Source of the DNA: Bacillota bacterium
GTDB taxonomy: Bacteria > Bacillota > Clostridia > Lachnospirales > Lachnospiraceae
Assembly (NCBI GenBank): GCA_023399455.1
Contig: JAEWPN010000217.1
Span: forward strand, 1-25,551
Length of the DNA stretch: 25,551 bases
Direction of reading: 5' to 3'
The notes beneath the pieces were generated by a model, which did not search any database, had not been told where the DNA came from, and worked only from the letters and a program-made list of their open reading frames with translations. The number at the start of each line of letters is the position of its first letter. The first letter of the stretch is position 1. This document shows, one piece after another, positions 19,928 through 25,551 of the stretch. A program made the translations under genes and the position numbers.

Positions 19928-19956
19928 ATTATAAAGGTCTCTTACGTGCATTGGAA
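19928..19956 (-). promoter_or_regulatory. Possible promoter of the XRE regulator-exporter operon
   Basis: On the minus strand there is a good -10, TATAAT (19933-19928), with a poor -35, TTCCAA (19956-19951), 17 bases upstream. The weak -35 may mean activation is needed. Confidence 0.45.
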
Positions 19957-19974
19957 GATACTTACTGTAAAAAT

Positions 19975-19994
19975 AGTAAAATTATTTTTTTACT
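19975..19994 (-). terminator. AT-rich inverted repeat after the GNAT gene
   Basis: AGTAAAA and TTTTACT flank a 6-base centre, followed on the minus strand by ATTTTTAC. It could be a weak terminator of the GNAT gene or an operator for the downstream XRE regulator. Low stem stability leaves both open. Confidence 0.35.
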
Positions 19995-20006
19995 GTTAGT
20001 ATAATT

Positions 20007-20858
20007 TTATATATTGTTTAATTCCACCACATACCTCTCATACGCTTTCCCCTTGTCCTCTACACTGTCCCTTCTCACGAAACCAAGCTTTGTACACAGC
20101 CTGACGGAGGCCTCATTGCCCTTTTTAATCAGAGCCTGTACTTCCTCGAATCGCAGTTCCACTTTCCCGTATTCGAGGATGGCATGACAAACCTCATAAG
20201 CATAACCTTTATGCTGATAAGGAACGGCAATTACAAAACCCAGCTCGGGGATATCAAAGCCTTCCCGCCAACTGATTCCCGCCCGCCCGATGATCGTTTT
20301 GCTTTCCTTACCGACAATACTCCAGAGACCATAGCCATAGAATCCATAGATTTTTTTTATGTATTCCCTGGTATATTCCCGCTCCTCCTCCGGCTCCTTG
20401 AATAAATCTTCCATATAAAATGTAATGGACGGTTCCTTGTATATTCGGTAAAAAGCGTCCACATCCTCCACAGTCATCTCTCTGATGACACATCGCTTCG
20501 TCTCCAGAATTGTCCACGGCTTCCCCGACAAGCGCATGTACGCCATAGCAAAGGAATCGAAGGTAAGCTCCTCGATATCTGTTATCGCGTATAGGGCCGC
20601 CGACAAGTCCTGCTCCTTGTTTCCTTCGTGCAAGAGAACGATTACATAGTATCCGCTTTGTTTTAACGCCTGCAAAGTCTCCTCTTTGTCCGTCACGAAC
20701 AAAGCATTCTCTTTATCATACGCTGCTTGTCCGCCTTCTGTATGCGGCGGCTTTTCTATAATGATCCTGTCACCGTCTTCGCCGAAGTTCCTCTTCATTT
20801 GCTCTATCGCTAGTATCTGGCTCTCATCAGCAACAAGAAAAACTATTTCCTTTAACAT
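20007..20858 (-). CDS. GNAT acetyltransferase with an extra N-terminal domain
   Basis: This 283-aa protein has two parts. Residues about 118-280 are a GNAT N-acetyltransferase of the RimJ/RimL type: TKRCVIREMTVEDVDAFYRI, the acetyl-CoA loop VPYQHKGYAYEVC and a final KLGFVRRDS. Residues 1-115 are an alpha/beta region (EIVFLVADES, ENALFVTDKEETLQALKQSGYYVIVLLHEGN) ending in MRLSGKPWTILET. It resembles a reduced HAD-like domain, by my own reading only. The acceptor molecule is unknown; it could be a protein N-terminus, an amino acid or a drug. ATG at 20858 with GGGGGAG just upstream; a TATAAT at 20889-20884 is the likely -10. It is divergent from the cyclophilin gene and is separated from the XRE regulator by 179 bases. 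Confidence 0.86.
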   Translation of the reverse strand: MLKEIVFLVADESQILAIEQMKRNFGEDGDRIIIEKPPHTEGGQAAYDKENALFVTDKEETLQALKQSGYYVIVLLHEGNKEQDLSAALYAITDIEELTFDSFAMAYMRLSGKPWTILETKRCVIREMTVEDVDAFYRIYKEPSITFYMEDLFKEPEEEREYTREYIKKIYGFYGYGLWSIVGKESKTIIGRAGISWREGFDIPELGFVIAVPYQHKGYAYEVCHAILEYGKVELRFEEVQALIKKGNEASVRLCTKLGFVRRDSVEDKGKAYERYVVELNNI

Positions 20859-20948
20859 ATCTCCCCCTATTTACTATCCGTCCATTATAGGCTAGAATAA
20901 AACATGCAAATATTATAAAACAAATTATCACAGAAGGGAAGTAAAGCA

Positions 20949-21470
20949 ATGGCACAAAATCCTATTGTTACATTTACTATGGAAAACGGCGACGTAATCA
21001 AGGCGGAGTTATATCCCGAAATCGCACCCGAAAGCGTTAATAATTTTATCAGCTTAATTAACAAGAATTTTTATGATGGACTCATTTTCCACAGAGTTAT
21101 CCGCGGCTTTATGATTCAGGGCGGAGATCCTGAAGGAACTGGAATGGGAGGCCCGGGCTACAGCATCAAGGGCGAATTCAACCAGAACGGTGTTGCCAAT
21201 GATCTGAAGCATACGGAGGGAGTTCTCTCTATGGCGAGAAGCATGCACCCCGACTCCGCAGGCTCGCAGTTCTTCATTATGCATAAGAATTCTCCTCACC
21301 TTGACGGTTCTTATGCCGCCTTCGGAAAAGTAATTGAGGGATTGGAATATGTAAATAAAATCGCTGAAACGAACACAGATCGCTCCGATCGTCCGACAGA
21401 CCCTCAGATCATGAAAACGGTTACTGTCGAAACCTTCGGAGAAGTTTATCCCGAACCCCAGAAAATTTAA
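20949..21470 (+). CDS. Cyclophilin-type peptidyl-prolyl cis-trans isomerase
   Basis: This 173-aa protein speeds proline isomerisation during protein folding. The signature FHRVIRGFMIQGGDPEGTGMGGPGY (residues about 49-73, including the catalytic Arg and the Phe/Met/Gln of the active site) and SAGSQFFI with HLDGSYAAFGKVIEG are typical. There is no signal peptide, so it is cytoplasmic, and the length matches the single-domain bacterial form. ATG at 20949 with GAAGGGA upstream. It appears to be a single-gene unit, ending in a hairpin at 21524, and is divergent from the GNAT gene. Confidence 0.95.
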   Translation: MAQNPIVTFTMENGDVIKAELYPEIAPESVNNFISLINKNFYDGLIFHRVIRGFMIQGGDPEGTGMGGPGYSIKGEFNQNGVANDLKHTEGVLSMARSMHPDSAGSQFFIMHKNSPHLDGSYAAFGKVIEGLEYVNKIAETNTDRSDRPTDPQIMKTVTVETFGEVYPEPQKI

Positions 21471-21523
21471 ATACTATTCAAGAAGTTTTCAGTAATTTAA
21501 TTTAATATCTTTCAAATTGTTGG

Positions 21524-21552
21524 ACGAGATTGGCACTTTTGTGCCTTCTCGT
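21524..21552 (+). terminator. Hairpin after the cyclophilin gene
   Basis: ACGAGA and TCTCGT form the outer stem, GGCAC and GTGCC the inner stem with a TTTT loop. The following sequence (TCATAGTTTATT) is only moderately T-rich, so it is a probable but not ideal terminator. Confidence 0.65.
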
Positions 21553-21703
21553 TCATAGTTTATTCATATTTATTTTAAAAAAACTTCAATTCCACAACAT
21601 TCTTTAGACATTTCTTTTAGCTATACTATCAATATAAGATACAGCAAGAACAAAAAAGCCAATAACAGTTAATTGATTTATTAAATAACTTTTTCATAAT
21701 AAG

Positions 21704-21731
21704 TGCCAAGTAAAGACTTCTTTACTTGGCA
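21704..21731. repeat. Perfect 12-bp hairpin in the cyclophilin-AraC gap
   Basis: TGCCAAGTAAAG and CTTTACTTGGCA flank a 4-base loop. It lies 116 bases after the AraC stop (minus strand) and has no T-run directly after it on either strand. It could be a terminator relic, an sRNA element or a mobile-repeat remnant. Confidence 0.6.
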
Positions 21732-21847
21732 TCCTCCCTTTTCAGGGGTAATTTATCCTTCTACCCTCATTCTACAGTTTTAGTCTTTGTCATGTCCATA
21801 ACATTATCTCCCGCGCTCGTCTTATTCTTTCCGAATAAAGTAAATAT

Positions 21848-22723
21848 TCAACAATTCTCCCGATATCCGGTCGGACTGCACCCGAAATATTTCCGAAAGG
21901 TTTCAGCATAATAACTGGCGCCGGAAAAGCCGACCTCGTAGCTGATTTCTGTAATCGTCATATCGGAGGCATGCATAAGATCAATGCTCTTTCTCAATCG
22001 GTAATGCGTTAAATAGTGATTCGGTGTCTGGTTCAGATACTCTCCGAATAGCGAACAGCACCTGCTTTTACAGACTCCTCCTGCCAAAGCGATATCGTCC
22101 AGCGAAATTTTCTCATTGTAATGCTTCTGAATATATCCAATCATGTCCTTCAAAGCGGAAAGTTGGTGATAACGTTTCGCTGACTGCCTCTGTTCTTTTG
22201 GCGCATGCTCATAAAGATGACTCCACACTTGACAGAACAAGCTCTGAATCTGTAAATGAGGAAAATCCATATCCAGCGCCGCATACATCTCTTTCAACAA
22301 AGCCAGAACAGAATTCTCCCAATCCACATCTTTATCCAGCAGCCAATAGGAAAAAGCGTGGTTGGAAATAATAGGCTCCACATATTCCTGCTCGATGTAT
22401 GGCAACGAGCAAAGCAGCAAGGGATGAAGCAGCACGCAGATAAATTCGCATTCCTGATGCTCCCCGGAAAAACCGTAATGAAGCTGTCTCGCGTTGATAA
22501 AGATGCCGTCGCCCTCCTCTATCCAAACAATATTTCCGTTGATGTTGTACTGCATCCTTCCAGAAAGCGTTACGATGAACTCCACATCATCATGCCAGTG
22601 GCTGACTGCCGCATAATTCGGATATTTCGACAGCAAACCTTTTTTAATATATGCAGGATAGCTTGAAAAATTATAATTCACATTTTCAGAAAGACTTCTT
22701 TCCAATCTGACCATCGCGTCCAT
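21848..22723 (-). CDS. AraC-family regulator with cupin sensor domain
   Basis: This 291-aa regulator has an N-terminal cupin-like sensor (about 15-130: SHWHDDVEFIVTLSGRMQYNINGNIVWIEEGDGIFINARQLHYGF) and a C-terminal double helix-turn-helix of the AraC type (about 190-290: ISLDDIALAGGVCKSRCCSLFGEYLNQTPNHYLTHYRL and ITEISYEVGFSGASYYAETFRKYFGCSPTGYR). The family usually senses sugars or related small molecules and activates a neighbouring promoter. ATG at 22723 with AGGGTG six bases upstream; a TTG at 22765 has no ribosome site. It diverges from the MATE gene, whose promoter has a good -10 and poor -35, so the AraC protein is probably its activator. The ligand is not known. Confidence 0.92.
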   Translation of the reverse strand: MDAMVRLERSLSENVNYNFSSYPAYIKKGLLSKYPNYAAVSHWHDDVEFIVTLSGRMQYNINGNIVWIEEGDGIFINARQLHYGFSGEHQECEFICVLLHPLLLCSLPYIEQEYVEPIISNHAFSYWLLDKDVDWENSVLALLKEMYAALDMDFPHLQIQSLFCQVWSHLYEHAPKEQRQSAKRYHQLSALKDMIGYIQKHYNEKISLDDIALAGGVCKSRCCSLFGEYLNQTPNHYLTHYRLRKSIDLMHASDMTITEISYEVGFSGASYYAETFRKYFGCSPTGYRENC

Positions 22724-22792
22724 AGTTTTCACCCTAAAATATAAAATTGTTATAGCTAAATACAATATTCTGATATAAATTCATATACAAAC

Positions 22793-22798
22793 TATAAT
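22793..22798 (+). promoter_or_regulatory. -10 box of the MATE-acetyltransferase operon
   Basis: TATAAT with no recognisable -35 at the right distance, which fits a promoter that depends on the divergent AraC-type activator. Confidence 0.45.
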
Positions 22799-22856
22799 AT
22801 ATTTATAACGAAGCAAGAGAATCCTGTCAAGCATTACCACGGAAGGGGGCGCACCA

Positions 22857-24218
22857 TTGAATAGAAAATCTGCTATGCATGATCATGAATTCAGACAAAA
22901 ACTATGGACTCTGGTGCTTCCCATAGCATTTCAACAGTTCATGCTGGCTGTAGTCGGTGCCTCCGACGCGATTATGCTGGGGGTGCTGGATCAGAACGCG
23001 TTGTCTGCGGTTTCTCTTGCCGGCCAGGTACAATTTATATTCAGTCTGTTTCTCGCCGCAATAACTATCGGTACCAGCATGTTCGCGGCGCAGTATTGGG
23101 GAAAGGGAGATAAAGCTTCCATCGAGCAGATACTGGCTATGGTGCTTCGCATTTCCATACTGATATCTCTTTTATTTTTTGTCGGAGCCACTTTTTTTCC
23201 AGAGCATCTTATGCGCATTTTCACTTCCGAAGAAATACTAGTGACGGGAGGTGCCGAGTATCTGAGAGTCGTGGGCGTATCATATATATTTTGCGGCGCT
23301 TCACAGATTTACCTTTGCATCATGAAAAACAGCGGGAGGGCATCAAAAAGCACTATTATCAGTTCCTCTTCCTTTGTACTGGATGTTTTTTTAAACGCTG
23401 TCTTTATTTTTGGATTACTGGGTGTCCCGAGAATGGGCATTGTGGGTGCAGCCCTTACTACAGTGATTGCCCGGCTCGTAGAGTTGGTATGGGCCTATGC
23501 AGACTCACGGAAGATGGATCGCATTCAAGTACGAATCAGTTATCTGCGTCATGCAGATAAAGCCTTAATGAGGGATTTTCAAAAGTATACACTGCCGGTT
23601 TTGGGCAATGAACTGGTATGGGGCTGCGGATTCACCATGTATTCTGTAATTATGGGACACCTCGGTACCGACGCTGTAGCTGCGAATTCCATTGCAAATA
23701 TCTCAAAAAATTTAATCGCCTGCTTCTGCCTGGGACTTGGCAGCGGAGGCGGAATCATGGTGGGCAATGAACTGGGCGCCGGGCGGCTGGAACAGGCGAA
23801 ACTATACGGATGCAAGCTGTGCAAAATGTCTATCTTGACCGGGGGCATTTCAGGAGTTTTCCTTCTCCTGCTCAGTCCTCTTATTTTGTCTCTTTCCACA
23901 CTCTCAGAAGGAGCAAATACCTACTTGCAGGGAATGCTCTTTATGTGTTCCTATTACATGATCGGAAAATCTGTTAACGGAACGACCATCGGGGGGATCT
24001 TCTGCGCAGGGGGCGACTCAAAGTTCGGTTTTCTATGCGATACGGTAACGCTATGGTGTATTACTGTTCCGCTGGGGTTCATAGCCGCATTTATATGGAA
24101 GCTGCCTGTGCTCGCAGTTTATTTTGTTGTTAATCTTGATGAAATCATTAAACTGCCCGCAGTATACTTCCATTATAAGAAATACATATGGGTAAAGGAC
24201 TTGACGGCAGAAAAGTAA
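22857..24218 (+). CDS. MATE-family efflux transporter
   Basis: This 453-aa membrane protein has about twelve hydrophobic segments in two similar halves, as expected for sodium- or proton-driven multidrug and toxin exporters. The start of the family pattern is seen in LWTLVLPIAFQQFMLAVVGASDAIMLGVLDQNALSAVSLAGQ, and the second half begins near residue 240 (YTLPVLGNELVWGCGFTMY). The start is a TTG at 22857, seven bases after AGGGGG; the next ATG (22875) would be about 25 bases away. It is divergent from the AraC regulator and is followed after 38 bases by a sugar O-acetyltransferase in the same direction. The substrate cannot be told from the sequence. Confidence 0.92.
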   Translation: MNRKSAMHDHEFRQKLWTLVLPIAFQQFMLAVVGASDAIMLGVLDQNALSAVSLAGQVQFIFSLFLAAITIGTSMFAAQYWGKGDKASIEQILAMVLRISILISLLFFVGATFFPEHLMRIFTSEEILVTGGAEYLRVVGVSYIFCGASQIYLCIMKNSGRASKSTIISSSSFVLDVFLNAVFIFGLLGVPRMGIVGAALTTVIARLVELVWAYADSRKMDRIQVRISYLRHADKALMRDFQKYTLPVLGNELVWGCGFTMYSVIMGHLGTDAVAANSIANISKNLIACFCLGLGSGGGIMVGNELGAGRLEQAKLYGCKLCKMSILTGGISGVFLLLLSPLILSLSTLSEGANTYLQGMLFMCSYYMIGKSVNGTTIGGIFCAGGDSKFGFLCDTVTLWCITVPLGFIAAFIWKLPVLAVYFVVNLDEIIKLPAVYFHYKKYIWVKDLTAEK

Positions 24219-24256
24219 CTATTATTATTAATTATTTTAAGCAAAGGAGAATTATA

Positions 24257-24868
24257 ATGGATATCAAAGAAAAAATGCACTCTGGAGAACTATACTTTCC
24301 GGGAGACGAGCAGTTAATGCAGGAGCAAATGGCCTGCCTCGACCGGTTATACGACTTCAATATGACCCGTCCTACAGAATATGAGAAACGGGCGAAGCTC
24401 CTAAAGGAAATGTTTTGCGAGATTGGAGAGAACTGTTATATCGAACCGCCATTTCATTCCAACTTCGGCGGCAAACATGTTCATTTCGGAAAAGGAGTCT
24501 ATGCGAATTTTAATTTAACACTGGTGGATGACACACATATTTATGTAGGAGACCACACGATGTTCGGCCCCAATGTAATTGTAGCAACTGCGGGACATCC
24601 CCTGCTTCCGAAGCTTAGAGCGGATTTATATCAGTATAATTTCCCCGTTCATATAGGAAAAAACTGCTGGATTGGAGCCGGGGCTATTATCGTTCCCAAC
24701 ATCACCATCGGCGATAATGTAGTCATCGGAGCCGGAAGTGTAGTCACAAAGGATATCCCATCCAACGTTATCGCGGTAGGTAATCCTTGCAATGTTTTGA
24801 GAAAAATCAATGATAATGATAAAGAATATTATTTCAAAAACCGTAAAATCGACCCTTCCCTACTATAA
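24257..24868 (+). CDS. Sugar O-acetyltransferase, LacA/Maa type
   Basis: This 203-aa enzyme transfers acetyl from acetyl-CoA to a sugar hydroxyl (galactoside, maltose or similar). It has the N-terminal Mac domain (about 5-58: MHSGELYFPGDEQLMQEQMACLD) and left-handed hexapeptide repeats (about 70-185: VHFGKGVYANFN, IGKNCWIGAGAIIVPNITIGDNVVIGAGSVVTKD). The catalytic His is His114 in ATAGHPL, at the position of His115 of E. coli LacA. It works as a trimer in the cytoplasm. ATG at 24257 with AAAGGAG upstream; 38 bases after MATE, so probably co-transcribed. Acetylating a sugar and exporting it, as proposed for LacA detoxification, would explain the pair; this is inference. Confidence 0.92.
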   Translation: MDIKEKMHSGELYFPGDEQLMQEQMACLDRLYDFNMTRPTEYEKRAKLLKEMFCEIGENCYIEPPFHSNFGGKHVHFGKGVYANFNLTLVDDTHIYVGDHTMFGPNVIVATAGHPLLPKLRADLYQYNFPVHIGKNCWIGAGAIIVPNITIGDNVVIGAGSVVTKDIPSNVIAVGNPCNVLRKINDNDKEYYFKNRKIDPSLL

Positions 24869-24882
24869 GGGGCTATAAAATA

Positions 24883-24916
24883 AGCCGGCATCGAATCCAT
24901 AAATTCGATGCCGGCT
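24883..24916. terminator. Strong bidirectional terminator
   Basis: A perfect 14-bp stem, AGCCGGCATCGAAT / ATTCGATGCCGGCT, with a 6-base loop lies between the convergent acetyltransferase and aldolase genes. On the minus strand TATTTTAT follows; on the plus strand CGTTCTT follows. Confidence 0.9.
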
Positions 24917-24922
24917 CGTTCT

Positions 24923-25000
24923 TAGCCGAAGCATATTTTTAACTAAAATTTGTTCCTTATGCTGAAGCTTGGTTTTTAAGCCGAAGCTTGCCTTTTAAGC
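24923..25000. repeat. Degenerate GCYGAAGC...TTTTTAA repeats at the aldolase 3' end
   Basis: GCTGAAGCTT at 24961 and GCCGAAGCTT at 24980 are 19 bases apart, each followed by a T-run and AA. A third partial copy (GCCGAAGC at 24925) lies 36 bases before. The last copy runs over the aldolase stop codon. Confidence 0.5.
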
Positions 25001-25551
25001 TTTGTTTACAGAACCAAACAGCTCCATTTTTTCTTTAACGGTAGCCTTGATAGCCTCAAAGCCCGGAGCGAGAAGCTTACGAGGGTCGAAGCCTTTGCCC
25101 TGAAGGTCTTTTCCTTCTTCGATGTATTTACGTGTAGCCGCTGCAAAGGACAGCTGGCATTCCGTATTAACGTTGATCTTAGCAACGCCGAGAGAGATAG
25201 CCTTTTTGATCATGTCAGCCGGAATCCCTGTACCGCCGTGAAGAACGAGAGGCATGTCTCCTGTCAGCTTCTGGATAGCATCCAATGTCTCGAAGGAAAG
25301 TCCCTGCCAATTTTCAGGATATTTGCCGTGAATATTGCCGATACCTGCTGCCAGAAAATCGATGCCGAGGTCAGCAATCGCTTTACACTCCTGAGGATCC
25401 GCACATTCACCTGCACCGATAACGCCGTCTTCTTCTCCGCCGATAGAACCAACTTCAGCTTCGATAGAGATTCCCTTTGCGTGAGACGCCGCAACTAATT
25501 CCGTCGTCTTTTCTACGTTCTCAGCGATCGGATAATGAGAACCGTCGAACA
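24995..25551 (-). CDS. fba: Class II fructose-bisphosphate aldolase (N-terminal part beyond window)
   Basis: The visible 185 codons cover the C-terminal part of the zinc-dependent glycolytic aldolase that splits fructose-1,6-bisphosphate into dihydroxyacetone phosphate and glyceraldehyde-3-phosphate. Typical motifs: FDGSHYPIAENVEKT at the window edge, the metal-site Glu in IEAEVGSIGGEED, His in GIGNIHGKYP and His in PLVLHGGTGIP, then the phosphate-binding INVNTECQLSF. It ends in LFGSVNKA and TAA at 24995. The frame is open through base 25551; an internal TTG at 25285 is not the start. About 100-120 N-terminal residues are expected outside the window. Followed by the strong terminator at 24883. 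Confidence 0.96.
   Translation of the reverse strand, partial: FDGSHYPIAENVEKTTELVAASHAKGISIEAEVGSIGGEEDGVIGAGECADPQECKAIADLGIDFLAAGIGNIHGKYPENWQGLSFETLDAIQKLTGDMPLVLHGGTGIPADMIKKAISLGVAKINVNTECQLSFAAATRKYIEEGKDLQGKGFDPRKLLAPGFEAIKATVKEKMELFGSVNKA

Larger units (their letters stand above)
21471..21847. other. 377-bp gap between the cyclophilin and AraC genes
   Basis: The gap is AT-rich and has no credible coding frame; a 61-codon frame at 21726-21911 has no ribosome site and runs into the AraC gene. It holds the two hairpins described separately (21524-21552 and 21704-21731) and a small inverted repeat, TTATTC/GAATAA, near 21824-21840. No clear promoter with both boxes was found, but a small RNA cannot be excluded. 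Confidence 0.6.

Noticed and set aside
19828..19953. Possible 40-odd-codon peptide gene upstream of the XRE regulator (ATG near 19953, minus strand), considered as a pheromone gene
   Set aside because: Its start lies upstream of the only good -10 box, it has no ribosome site and no signal-peptide character, and it runs into the regulator gene.
25264..25494. Minus-strand frame and separate short aldolase frame starting at 25285
   Set aside because: The 25285 start is an internal TTG; the aldolase frame is open to the window edge. The 25264-25494 frame is a shadow.

Overview
The window looks like chromosomal DNA of an anaerobic, low-to-mid-GC Firmicute, most likely a gut Lachnospiraceae (Clostridium cluster XIVa). 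The reasons are strong AGGAGG-type ribosome sites, sigma-A promoters close to TTGACA/TATAAT, a DUF6171-like Cys-rich protein, and an ABC sugar importer that carries no ATPase gene of its own. The genus assignment is inference. I see no tRNA, rRNA, CRISPR array, insertion sequence or phage gene.

Region 1 (1-12.7 kb) is an arabinan / arabino-oligosaccharide utilisation locus. On the minus strand are a lipoprotein sugar-binding protein and two permeases (the second cut by the left edge). Upstream of them, also on the minus strand, is an operon of intracellular GH43, lipoprotein GH43 arabinanase, GH51 arabinofuranosidase and a small Cys-rich protein. Divergent from that operon, on the plus strand, are a GH127 beta-L-arabinofuranosidase and a second GH51 enzyme. 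A minus-strand ArsR-type regulator with a Trp/Tyr-rich sensor-like C-terminal half closes the locus. The likely route is: surface arabinanase cuts the polymer, the ABC importer takes up oligomers, and cytoplasmic GH43, GH51 (two) and GH127 release alpha- and beta-linked L-arabinose. A recurring sequence centred on GTATCTA or TACTTATGTAT lies at the promoters of the operon, the GH127 gene, the importer and the ArsR gene, and may be the shared operator.

Region 2 (12.87-17.0 kb) is a trehalose module. A GntR/UTRA repressor (TreR) diverges from a PTS EIIBC permease and a GH13 trehalose-6-phosphate hydrolase. Two identical 16-bp palindromes sit over the PTS promoter and leader.

Region 3 (17.0-20.9 kb), minus strand: an XRE-type regulator with a helical, TPR-like C-terminal part overlaps a homodimer-type ABC exporter half-transporter. 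A GNAT acetyltransferase with an extra N-terminal domain lies upstream.

Region 4 (20.9-25.55 kb): a cyclophilin peptidyl-prolyl isomerase, a 377-bp gap with two hairpins, a divergent AraC regulator / MATE efflux pair, a LacA/Maa-type sugar O-acetyltransferase, a strong bidirectional terminator, and the 3' part of a class II fructose-bisphosphate aldolase cut by the right edge.

Most of this is recognisable carbohydrate metabolism. The parts most worth follow-up are the candidate shared arabinan operator with its ArsR-type regulator, the XRE-TPR/exporter overlap, and the two-domain GNAT.
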